DNA from: an uncultured Oscillospiraceae bacterium
GTDB lineage: Bacteria > Bacillota > Clostridia > Oscillospirales > Ruminococcaceae
Length of the DNA: 13,919 bases
Assembly (NCBI GenBank): GCA_902489475.1
Contig: CABUAH010000051.1
Span: 1-13,919, forward strand
Direction of reading: 5' to 3'
A program made the position numbers and the translations under genes. This document shows positions 8,588 through 13,882 of the stretch, one piece after another. Within the stretch, counting starts at the first letter, position 1. Each line of letters begins with the position of its first letter. Below the pieces are notes generated by a model. The model was not told where the DNA came from. It made no database searches and worked only from the letters and a program-made list of their open reading frames with translations.

Positions 8588-9173
8588 TTGTGATTATTTT
8601 TCTAAACAGCCTAATCACATAGCAAAATTAAAAGACTTAATCATAAAGGGAAAAGCAGGCGGAACGCCATCATCTACGGTTGCAGAATACTACAATGGCG
8701 ATATTCCTTTTTTAAGCATTTCGGATATGACAAAACAAGGGAAATATGTGGAATTTACTGAAAAACATATCAGTGAAAACGGTTTAGCAAATTCTTCGGC
8801 GTGGATTGTTCCTTCAAACAGCCTTATTCTTTCAATGTATGCATCGGTTGGATTAGTATGTATAAATAAAGTTCCCTTAGCAACAAGTCAAGCAATGTTT
8901 TCTATGGTGTTAAAAGATTGTAATATGTTAGATTATATCTACTATTACTTAAACTTTTTCAGAGAAACACAAATACATAGACTTTTGGAAACCGGGACAC
9001 AAAGCAATATCAATGCGGATACGGTTCGAGATATCGAAATACCATTTTATTCTAATATTTTGGTATTTGTAAAAACGTTACAGGCTATTGAAAACCGATT
9101 GAACAATGAAAAAGATATGCTTTCTCGTCTTATGGACTTAAAAACATACCTTTTATCAAGCCTTTTTATATAA
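8571..9173 (+). CDS. Silent partial hsdS cassette, TRD2-c
   Basis: About 200 residues of C-terminal HsdS half on the + strand, starting in the spacer at LIKGIS (equivalent to LIKGIR of the minus-strand copy). It carries TRD2-c (HIAKLKDLIIKGKAGGTPSS, FLSISDMTKQGK, SMYASVGLV, TGTQSNINADTVRDIEIP) and ends with the coil LMDLKTYLLSSLFI. The reading frame stays open upstream only across about 45 nt of junction DNA (to a TTG at 8526) with no ribosome-binding site, so independent translation is unlikely. It converges tail-to-tail on the 9166-10350 copy. Inversion across CTAATTAAAGGAATTAG (8571-8587 and 9731-9747) would swap it with TRD2-d. The GGTPS...FLSI pattern is typical of type I TRDs. Confidence 0.85.
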   Translation, partial: LIKGISCDYFSKQPNHIAKLKDLIIKGKAGGTPSSTVAEYYNGDIPFLSISDMTKQGKYVEFTEKHISENGLANSSAWIVPSNSLILSMYASVGLVCINKVPLATSQAMFSMVLKDCNMLDYIYYYLNFFRETQIHRLLETGTQSNINADTVRDIEIPFYSNILVFVKTLQAIENRLNNEKDMLSRLMDLKTYLLSSLFI

Positions 9174-9174
9174 A
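9165..9174. repeat. Palindrome at overlapping stops of TRD2-c and TRD2-d
   Basis: TTTATATAAA is a perfect 10-bp palindrome holding both TAA stops: 9171-9173 on + and 9166-9168 on -. The two convergent silent cassettes therefore overlap by 8 bases with no intergenic DNA. Confidence 0.7.
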
Positions 9175-10350
9175 CATTGACTGTAAGAGAAATGCTTTTT
9201 GCTTTTGTAGAGCCGAGAGCATTTCTTTTTCTATTTGTAAGCGACTGTACAGATTTTCAAAGCATTGACAAATCTCTTTTTGTTCGCTCTCTGAGTGAAT
9301 TGTCATTAAATGTTTCATCAAATCTTCTTTATTTACAGCCTTTCCTTGACGCGCGCTTGTAATCATATAGCGAACACTTAATAGCGGATTCAACTCAATC
9401 AAATATTCTTGTAAATAAAAACTATTGATTCCTTTGATCCGATATGTTGTATATGCAGGTGAAACACAATAGCAATCGTCGGTTGTTAGTATACCTATGT
9501 CAATTTGAGTTGAACCCATACCGATGATTAGAGTATTTTTACGGATAACTTTGTTTTTGGAATAATCAGCCGAAAGTTCTTTTGAGTAAATCTCTTCACG
9601 TTTCCGTATTCCATATTTCCCAACGGCGACAGATTGTAGATCGTTGGCAACATTCTTCTCTGAATATTCTTCAAGAAAACCACCCAAAGAAGATTGTTTT
9701 TCGCCACAAATTGAACCGAAAACACGGTGTCTAATTCCTTTAATTAGGGTTTCATACTTGCTAATGATTTTGTTTTGAGTTTCTATTTTTTTGTCCAAAC
9801 ACGATAAAAAATCCGCGATTTTTGTTTGTTCTGAAAGACTTGGGAACGATACAAAAGTCTTCTTGATAAGTGTTTTTGAAATAGAACTGACTTTTACTCC
9901 CTGAATAAAAGGTATAAGTTGGTTGTGATATGCGGGAGAGTTTACATAATACCCTAAATACCTTGGAGAAAATTTTATTTTGGGGCGACAAGGAATAGTA
10001 TGCAAACCAGAAACAACTTTGATTTTATCAATATTTTCGACTTCCGTTGCTTTACCGACGGTAAAATCTTCTGCCGTATCGGCAATAATTATATCGCCGT
10101 CTTGAAGTAAAATATTATCTAATTTGGATGAAGAATTTTCATCGTTGATATAAGGAACATCTGGGCTTGATACATCTATAAATGCCGAAAATTTTATAAG
10201 AACATCGCCGTAGTGAATGTTTTTATACTTTCCGTTTTCGTAATTCAGTTCCGCACGCGATAATGTATTATTTGAAAGAATTAAAAACATTTCATCAAAT
10301 GTTTTTTGTTCCCATTGTCCTGCTAACTTGCTAAATCTCAAAGTTGGAAC
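9166..10350 (-). CDS. Silent N-terminally truncated hsdS copy, TRD1-C + TRD2-d
   Basis: A nearly full HsdS of about 394 residues from VPTLRF onward. It has TRD1-C (WEQKTFDEMFLILSNN...), the conserved spacer (LSEQTKIADFLSCLDKKIETQ...YETLIKGIRHRVFG), TRD2-d (SSLGGFLEEYSEKNVANDLQ...) and the C-terminal coil ending LQKQKAFLLQSMFI. It lacks the native N-terminus. The frame is open 43 codons further upstream (to 10479), but that part is antisense to the neighbouring TRD1-D cassette and has no ribosome-binding site, so it is not a real N-terminus. It is therefore presumed silent. Repeats at 10333-10350, 9761-9777 and 9731-9747 mark its exchangeable modules. Inversion of 6796-10350 would place this whole body behind the expressed hsdS start. 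Confidence 0.88.
   Translation of the reverse strand, partial: VPTLRFSKLAGQWEQKTFDEMFLILSNNTLSRAELNYENGKYKNIHYGDVLIKFSAFIDVSSPDVPYINDENSSSKLDNILLQDGDIIIADTAEDFTVGKATEVENIDKIKVVSGLHTIPCRPKIKFSPRYLGYYVNSPAYHNQLIPFIQGVKVSSISKTLIKKTFVSFPSLSEQTKIADFLSCLDKKIETQNKIISKYETLIKGIRHRVFGSICGEKQSSLGGFLEEYSEKNVANDLQSVAVGKYGIRKREEIYSKELSADYSKNKVIRKNTLIIGMGSTQIDIGILTTDDCYCVSPAYTTYRIKGINSFYLQEYLIELNPLLSVRYMITSARQGKAVNKEDLMKHLMTIHSESEQKEICQCFENLYSRLQIEKEMLSALQKQKAFLLQSMFI
9731..9747 (-). repeat. TRD2 c/d recombination site, TRD2-d copy
   Basis: The + strand reads CTAATTCCTTTAATTAG, the exact inverse of 8571-8587. Identity stops at both edges of the 17-mer. It encodes LIKGI in the minus-strand hsdS copy. Confidence 0.78.
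9761..9777 (-). repeat. Central-spacer recombination site (minus-strand hsdS copy)
   Basis: The + strand reads CTAATGATTTTGTTTTG, the exact inverse of the hsdS spacer site at 7345-7361. It is also inverted relative to 10914-10927 over 14 bases. The latter pair would exchange TRD1-C with TRD1-D. Confidence 0.75.
10333..10350 (-). repeat. TRD1 5' recombination site, copy B
   Basis: The + strand reads AAATCTCAAAGTTGGAAC, an exact 18-bp inverse of copy C (10374-10391) and a 17-bp inverse of copy A in hsdS. It encodes VPTLRF of the minus-strand hsdS copy. With copy C it forms an 18-bp inverted repeat around a 23-nt spacer. Confidence 0.85.
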
Positions 10351-10373
10351 TTTTGAGAAAATAAGTTTGTTAT

Positions 10374-10391
10374 GTTCCAACTTTGAGATTT
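10374..10391 (+). repeat. TRD1 5' recombination site, copy C
   Basis: GTTCCAACTTTGAGATTT encodes VPTLRF of the TRD1-D cassette. It is in the same orientation as copy A, which permits deletion rather than inversion between them, and inverted with respect to copy B. Confidence 0.85.
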
Positions 10392-10960
10392 GCGGAATAT
10401 ATAGACGAATGGCACAAATATGCGTTGTCGGACTTCGCAACTCGTATAACCCGCAGAAACAAAAACAACGAATCGTCATTACCGTTGACTATATCGGCGC
10501 AATACGGACTTGTAGACCAAATAACTTTTTTTAACAAGACTGTTGCAAGCGTTGATTTGTCGGGATATTATCTGCTTTACAATGGTGATTTTGCTTATAA
10601 TAAAAGTTATTCTAACGATTATGCTTGGGGTGCTGTAAAGCGTTTGGATAAATACGAAAAAGGTTGTTTGTCAAGCCTATACTTTGTTTTTCATCCAACG
10701 GACAAAGTTGATTCTGATTACCTTACTCATTATTTTGAAACAAGTAAATGGCACAAAGGCATTTCGGATATCGCAGGTGAAGGCGCAAGAAATCACGGAT
10801 TATTAAATATGGCGGTTGACGATTATTTTGCGACAAAACACTATCTCCCGTCATTATCGGAACAAAAGAAAATAGCCTGCTTTTTGAATCTGATAACGAA
10901 ACGTATTGAGATACAAAACAAAATCATAAAACATAGAAAATCACTAATATTTTCATTAGT
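10374..10960 (+). CDS. Silent partial hsdS cassette, TRD1-D
   Basis: This is the N-terminal half of an HsdS without its start. VPTLRF is followed by TRD1-D (AEYIDEWHKYALSDFATRI, DFAYNKSYSNDYAWGAVKRL, GEGARNHGLLNM) and then the spacer (LPSLSEQKKIACFLNLITKR, IQNKII). Resemblance to HsdS ends near 10960 at KSLIFSL. After that the frame runs hydrophobic and unrelated to 11102, overlapping the recombinase gene, so that part is not considered real. No ribosome-binding site or native start precedes VPTLRF. It has no TRD2 behind it. Inversion with the minus-strand copy, using CAAAACAAAATCAT at 10914-10927 and 9764-9777, would move TRD1-D into that copy. The YNKSYS motif resembles the YNPAR of TRD2-a and YNPAN of TRD2-b, suggesting a related TRD fold class. 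Confidence 0.82.
10914..10927 (+). repeat. Central-spacer recombination site (TRD1-D copy)
   Basis: CAAAACAAAATCAT matches 14 bases of the spacer sites in hsdS (direct, 7345-7358) and in the minus-strand copy (inverted, 9764-9777). It is shorter than the 17-bp match between the other two, so it may be older or diverging. Confidence 0.6.
10943..10960. repeat. Dyad at the 3' edge of TRD1-D
   Basis: ACTAAT and ATTAGT flank a 6-nt centre. The position corresponds to the CTAATT-N5-AATTAG site of the c/d pair, right after the spacer KSLI/TLI codons. HsdS similarity stops here, so it may be a diverged or used recombination site. Confidence 0.45.
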
Positions 10961-10992
10961 TATCGAAATTTTGCTATCGTTTTTATCACTAA

Positions 10993-11022
10993 TTGAGAGC
11001 GCACTGTCCCTAAACGTATTTT
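10993..11022 (+). promoter_or_regulatory. Weak candidate promoter for the recombinase
   Basis: TTGAGA (10993-10998) and TATTTT (11017-11022) are 18 nt apart, upstream of the AAGGAGG at 11064-11070. The -10 is poor, so the call is tentative. Low recombinase expression would fit a switching system. Confidence 0.25.
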
Positions 11023-11080
11023 CTTTCTTCAATAATTTACTAAAATTTATGTGGACTATTTTCAAGGAGGTAAAACGATT

Positions 11081-12013
11081 ATGGTCACGGAAAAAAACAT
11101 AAGCCAAATAGCAGACTTATGGAAGGAAGAAAAAAGGCAGTTTGTGAAGAAATCAACGTTTGCAGCATACTCTCTTATCGTTGAAACACACTTACAGCCG
11201 GCATTCGGTAATCTTACAGCGGTTACCGAAAAGGACGTGCAGGATTTTGTCTTGCAGAAGTTAAACGGAGGGCTTTCGCAAAAAATGATTAAAGATATGC
11301 TTATCGTTTTGCGGATGATTCTCAAATTCGGAGCAAAGAAAAACTATTGCGTCTATGCTCCGATTGACGTTATCTTCCCGACAGATCGGGAGCGGCAGGA
11401 ACTTGAAGTGCTATCCATTGCAAACCAGAAGAAAATTATGCGGTTTGTAGAAGAAAACTTCACGTTTCGCAATCTTGGTATCTTCATTTGTTTAAGCACG
11501 GGTATTCGTATCGGCGAAATATGCGCTTTAACTTGGGACGATATCGACACGGAAAACGGTGTTATACATATCAGGAAAACAATCCAGCGGATTTATGTTA
11601 AGGAAAACGGCATAAAGAAGACGGAACTGTTAATTGACATGCCTAAGACAGCAACGTCAATGCGAGATATTCCGATGATTAAAGACCTTTATGAAATCTT
11701 AAAGCCACTAAAAAAGGTCGTCAACAACGATTATTTCGTTTTGACTAATGAGGCAACGCCAACCGAACCGCGAACATATCGTAACTACTATAAAAAGTTG
11801 CTTGATAAATTAGGAATACCGCCAATTAAATTTCACGGACTTCGCCACAGTTTTGCAACTCGGTGTATTGAGAGTAAATGCGACTATAAAACAGTCAGCG
11901 TAATTTTAGGTCATTCTAATATAAGTACAACTCTCAATCTCTATGTGCATCCGAATTACGAACAGAAAAAGAAGTGCATTGATAAAATGTTTAGAAAGAT
12001 AAAGAATACTTAA
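11081..12013 (+). CDS. Tyrosine recombinase (candidate hsdS invertase)
   Basis: A 310-residue phage-integrase-family tyrosine recombinase. Residues 1-100 form a SAM-like core-binding domain (FVKKSTFAAYSLIVETHLQP). The catalytic domain shows R143 (STGIRIGE), a likely lysine in the PKTATSMRDIP hairpin, H252 and R255 (HGLRHS), H278 (LGHSN) and the nucleophile Y288 (NLYVHP), so all key residues are present. The ATG at 11081 has AAGGAGG at 11064-11070. A GTG further upstream in the same frame lacks a ribosome-binding site and is rejected. It sits directly behind the hsdS cassettes and ends at a terminator. Linked recombinases of this kind are known to invert hsdS modules in other bacteria, so invertase is the favoured role. 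It could instead be the integrase of the island, and no att sites were recognised to decide this. Confidence 0.9.
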   Translation: MVTEKNISQIADLWKEEKRQFVKKSTFAAYSLIVETHLQPAFGNLTAVTEKDVQDFVLQKLNGGLSQKMIKDMLIVLRMILKFGAKKNYCVYAPIDVIFPTDRERQELEVLSIANQKKIMRFVEENFTFRNLGIFICLSTGIRIGEICALTWDDIDTENGVIHIRKTIQRIYVKENGIKKTELLIDMPKTATSMRDIPMIKDLYEILKPLKKVVNNDYFVLTNEATPTEPRTYRNYYKKLLDKLGIPPIKFHGLRHSFATRCIESKCDYKTVSVILGHSNISTTLNLYVHPNYEQKKKCIDKMFRKIKNT

Positions 12014-12018
12014 AGCGA

Positions 12019-12056
12019 AACGGGAAGTTTGATCTTATCAGACTTCCTGTTCTTTT
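12019..12056 (+). terminator. Intrinsic terminator after the recombinase
   Basis: A 14-bp stem (12019-12032 with 12038-12051, two G-T wobbles) closes a 5-nt TCTTA loop and is followed by CTTTTA. It begins 6 nt after the recombinase stop codon and closes the restriction island. Confidence 0.88.
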
Positions 12057-12183
12057 ATGAAGAAGAAAGAAGTTTTTGCGTTGAAATTTCTAACATAAAT
12101 GCGGGAAAATCTAACCAGCCAATGTTTGTCCTATGTGAAAAAATTATGAATTTTTTCAAAAACACCCCAACAAACGGCTTAAA

Positions 12184-12463
12184 ACTTTCCAATAATAGTG
12201 AGGGGGTATTTCAAAGTGTCCGAATAAGTATCAAGGCGTGCTTATGGCTTATTGTCTATAGAGGATAAAAAAGTTTTATAAAACCTTGTATTTATTGCGA
12301 CAACTTTCCAATTATAGTGAAGGAGGTTTAGAAAAACTTTTGTAAAATACCCTAACAAAATGGCTTTAGAATGTCCATATATAGTGAAGGGAGTTTGGAA
12401 AAATTCTTGTAAAATACCCCGCCAGACAGTCGGCAACTTTCCAATAATAGTAGAGAGAAGTTT
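12184..12463 (+). repeat. Four degenerate direct repeats (ACTTTCCAATAATAGTGAAGG type)
   Basis: Cores lie at 12184-12206, 12303-12329, 12370-12396 and 12436-12463. The spacing is about 119, 67 and 66 bp. Three are preceded by an ACCCC or ACCCT tract and an often GGC-containing segment. The GGGGTATTT after copy 1 can pair with AAACACCCC before it (one mismatch), suggesting stem-loops. The uneven spacing and divergence rule out CRISPR. Being just upstream of transposon genes, they may be recombinase, relaxase or replication-protein binding sites; this is inference. Confidence 0.65.
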
Positions 12464-12523
12464 CTCGGCTGTTGCTCATAAAGGGATAACAGAAAAAAAC
12501 AAACGAAATAAGGAGCGAAAACG

Positions 12524-12544
12524 ATGAAACCAAACACAAGTTAA
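12524..12544 (+). other. Minimal reading frame MKPNTS with good ribosome-binding site
   Basis: AAGGAG (12510-12515) precedes an ATG by 8 nt, but the frame stops after six codons. One inserted base after codon 4 would give a 21-residue peptide ending at 12587 (continuing QVKELSKDNNTKSARK). It may be a leader peptide or a frameshifted small gene. Confidence 0.3.
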
Positions 12545-12658
12545 AGAATTATCAAAGGATAATAACACGAAATCAGCAAGAAAATAGTTAGTTATCCGGC
12601 GTCAAAAAACAAGCAGGATAAGGATTTTCCAAACTATCGGAAAATCGCAGGTTTGAAC

Positions 12659-12679
12659 AAGTCGGAAACCGACTTTTCT
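12659..12679 (+). terminator. Terminator-like hairpin upstream of tnpV
   Basis: AAGTCGG (12659-12665) and CCGACTT (12669-12675) form a perfect 7-bp stem with an AAA loop, followed by TTCTC. A second hairpin (GATTTTCC at 12623-12630 with GGAAAATC at 12639-12646) lies just before it. Either could be an attenuator or part of an origin-of-transfer structure. Confidence 0.5.
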
Positions 12680-12750
12680 CAAAACGAAAAAAATCACTAC
12701 CCTAAAACAAAAATTTTGCACTCTTTATGCCTTTGTTCACAGAAAAGAGC

Positions 12751-12779
12751 TTGACTTCGATAAGAGAATACGATACAAT
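12751..12779 (+). promoter_or_regulatory. SigA promoter of the tnpV-like gene
   Basis: TTGACT (12751-12756), a 17-nt spacer and TACAAT (12774-12779) each match the SigA consensus with one mismatch. The predicted start near 12786 gives a leader of about 39 nt containing AGGAG at 12813-12817. Confidence 0.8.
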
Positions 12780-12802
12780 ATTATTGTCGTATAGATACGA
12801 TA
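12768..12802. promoter_or_regulatory. Candidate operator: three ATACGA half-sites over the tnpV promoter
   Basis: ATACGATA occurs at 12768-12775 and 12795-12802 in direct orientation. TCGTAT at 12787-12792 is inverted and forms the dyad TCGTAT-AG-ATACGA (12787-12800). A second dyad, ACAATA-T-TATTGT, covers the -10 at 12775-12787. The layout suggests a dimeric repressor covering the -10 and start site. The binding protein is unknown; the RHH-like protein at 13202 is a candidate. Confidence 0.55.
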
Positions 12803-12824
12803 ATATTTAATTAGGAGTTTTGCT

Positions 12825-13187
12825 ATGAATAAAGACGAAATTTTAATGAAAGCCCAAAACGGAGAAGGCTTAACGGTTGAAGAAATCAAGGTATATCAAA
12901 ATATTGTAAAACCGGTAAAACACGTTTACGGCAAATATGGAACACTTGCCAAAATCTATTTGCAAGAGCATAATGTCGGAAAGTATTGGGCGCTCGGCGG
13001 CGATCTTCCCGATTATCTTCACGGAATAGACAGGCAAGCGGAAGAACTTTATTCTGTTATGTACGACAAATTGTCTAAAGATGAAAAATACAAACGGACA
13101 GGCAATTATTTAGAAGACGTCAGACGAATAAAAGAAATGCAAGACCGTATTGAAGAAGAAATCTTAAACGAAATCGTTTACGCATAA
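12825..13187 (+). CDS. tnpV: TnpV-like transposon-encoded protein
   Basis: A 120-residue protein matching the TnpV family pattern, in order: GKYGTLAKIYLQEHN (about 36-50), a GxL..YLHGIDRQAEEL segment (about 58-74), and a C-terminal RIKEMQDRIEEEILNEIVY segment corresponding to the family's NNIRxxAEEIVLxELIY ending. TnpV is carried by Tn4451-type elements. Its biochemical role is not established. The first 30 residues (MNKDEILMKAQNGEGLTVEE) are an acidic helical extension. The ATG follows AGGAG (12813-12817) by 7 nt and a strong promoter with dyads. The next gene starts 14 nt later, so they are probably co-transcribed. The family call is by motif memory and has not been searched. Confidence 0.7.
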   Translation: MNKDEILMKAQNGEGLTVEEIKVYQNIVKPVKHVYGKYGTLAKIYLQEHNVGKYWALGGDLPDYLHGIDRQAEELYSVMYDKLSKDEKYKRTGNYLEDVRRIKEMQDRIEEEILNEIVYA

Positions 13188-13201
13188 GGAGTATTGCAAC
13201 T

Positions 13202-13432
13202 ATGGAACGAAAGGAAGACTCATCAAGACGCATAACCCGCAGGAAGTATGAAGAAAAGCACAAGGAAAGAAGAAAACAAACGAGCGGCAATTTTGGAACG
13301 ATGATTCCACGTGCCCTATATGATGAAATAAATGAGTTTCTTCGGGTGAACAACATAACGAAAGTTAGGTTAATTGTGGAAGGATACGAAGCGTTAAAGC
13401 GAGAACTGAGTAACACAACGCAAAATAAGTAA
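13202..13432 (+). CDS. Small basic protein, putative ribbon-helix-helix DNA-binding
   Basis: A 76-residue protein with a strongly basic N-terminus (RRITRRKYEEKHKERRKQ, about 9-26). A predicted strand (GTMIP) and two helices (ALYDEINEFLRVNN and TKVRLIVEGYEALKREL) follow. Strand-helix-helix is the ribbon-helix-helix arrangement used by small dimeric repressors and relaxosome accessory proteins. Its fold is inferred from the pattern only, and no specific family was recognised. AAGGAG at 13186-13191 overlaps the stop of the TnpV-like gene and lies 10 nt before the ATG. Its position suggests regulation of this transposon module, perhaps through the dyads upstream of tnpV. Confidence 0.65.
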   Translation: MERKEDSSRRITRRKYEEKHKERRKQTSGNFGTMIPRALYDEINEFLRVNNITKVRLIVEGYEALKRELSNTTQNK

Positions 13433-13480
13433 TCTTTCCCCTTCTTAGCGTGTTTGCGTAATAAGATCTAAGGAGATTAA

Positions 13481-13675
13481 ATTACGGAAAACACGATTAA
13501 AGAAATAGTATATGATAAGAAAATCGGCAACACGGTTTATACTGTCGTTGTCAAACCAAGCGTAACCGCCAAGACAAATATCTTTGATATCACAAAAAGG
13601 ATAATAGAAGCCTATGTAGAAGATATGCTGTCGGTTAAATATAACGAACTTGCAGAGTGTTCTCAGAAGGAGTAA
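13481..13675 (+). CDS. tnpW: TnpW-like transposon protein with ATT in start position
   Basis: A 64-codon frame not marked by any ATG, GTG or TTG start. AAGGAG (13470-13475) is followed 5 nt later by ATT ACG GAA AAC, exactly where ATG would be expected, and an in-frame TAA directly precedes it. The peptide contains KKIGNTVYTVVVKPS (about 13-27) and TNIFDITKRIIE (about 31-42), the arrangement seen in TnpW proteins of Tn4451-type elements. It ends 3 nt before the serine recombinase ATG, and its own end supplies that gene's AAGGAG. Either ATT is a rare start, as known for infC, or a single G-to-T change has silenced the gene. The frame itself is intact. Confidence 0.6.
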   Translation: MTENTIKEIVYDKKIGNTVYTVVVKPSVTAKTNIFDITKRIIEAYVEDMLSVKYNELAECSQKE

Positions 13676-13678
13676 ACT

Positions 13679-13882
13679 ATGAGAACACAAAATAATATTC
13701 AAGAAAAAATCACGGCATTATATTGCAGATTAAGCCGCGATGACGAACAAGAAGGTGATAGTAACAGCATAGTACATCAAAAAGAAATACTAATGAAGTA
13801 TGCGAAAGAACATAAATTTCGTAATATTGAAACGTTTGTTGATGATGGTTATTCAGGCACGAATTTTGCTGGGGTTAGATAG
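13679..13882 (+). pseudogene. tnpX: Large serine recombinase (TnpX-like), truncated N-terminal fragment
   Basis: The fragment encodes 67 residues. The first 61 or so match the resolvase-type catalytic N-terminus of large serine recombinases: ITALYCRLSRDDE with nucleophile S19, SNSIVHQKEILMKYA (about 30-44) and FVDDGYSGTNF (about 53-63). Family members are about 500-700 residues and continue with a RPxFQ-type motif. Here the sequence diverges after TNF into AGVR and a TAG stop. The missing part includes the rest of the catalytic domain and the whole DNA-binding domain, so the protein cannot catalyse recombination. The ATG at 13679 has AAGGAG at 13667-13672. The break near 13867-13870 looks like an insertion, deletion or assembly junction. 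Confidence 0.75.

Larger units (their letters stand above)
12014..12824. other. Non-coding region with repeats, hairpins and tnpV promoter
   Basis: About 810 bp with no credible gene. It holds the recombinase terminator (12019-12056), four degenerate copies of an ACTTTCCAATAATAGTGAAGG-like unit (12184-12463), a minimal MKPNTS reading frame (12524-12544), two hairpins (12623-12646 and 12659-12679) and the promoter/operator of the next gene (12751-12802). Nothing was seen in 12057-12159. An open frame at 12029-12268 begins inside the terminator and was not accepted. Confidence 0.6.
12184..13870 (+). mobile_element. Tn4451-type transposon remnant (TnpV/TnpW/TnpX module)
   Basis: A TnpV-like gene, a small RHH-like gene, a TnpW-like gene and the start of a TnpX-like large serine recombinase follow each other in that order with short gaps. 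This gene grouping is characteristic of Tn4451-family elements of Bacillota. The recombinase breaks off after about 60 residues, so the element is cut at its right side. The left boundary is not defined; it is placed at the repeats by convention. Confidence 0.5.

Noticed and set aside
10351..10479. N-terminal 43 residues of the minus-strand hsdS copy
   Set aside because: They are antisense to the TRD1-D cassette, resemble nothing in HsdS and lack a ribosome-binding site. The HsdS homology starts at VPTLRF.
11051..11080. Upstream GTG start of the tyrosine recombinase
   Set aside because: The AAGGAGG at 11064-11070 lies inside that extension and points to the ATG at 11081.
10961..11102. Hydrophobic C-terminal extension of TRD1-D running into the recombinase gene
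   Set aside because: HsdS similarity ends at about 10960, and the rest is AT-rich read-through overlapping a well-supported gene with its own ribosome-binding site.
12029..12268. 79-codon open frame on the + strand
   Set aside because: It starts inside the recombinase terminator, crosses the repeat unit, has no ribosome-binding site and has no recognisable protein pattern.
12184..12463. CRISPR array
   Set aside because: Repeat copies differ at several positions, the spacing is irregular (about 66 to 119 bp), and there are no cas genes.
13445..13702. 85-codon antisense frame on the minus strand
   Set aside because: It is opposite the TnpW-like frame, which has a ribosome-binding site, family-like sequence and tight spacing to the recombinase.
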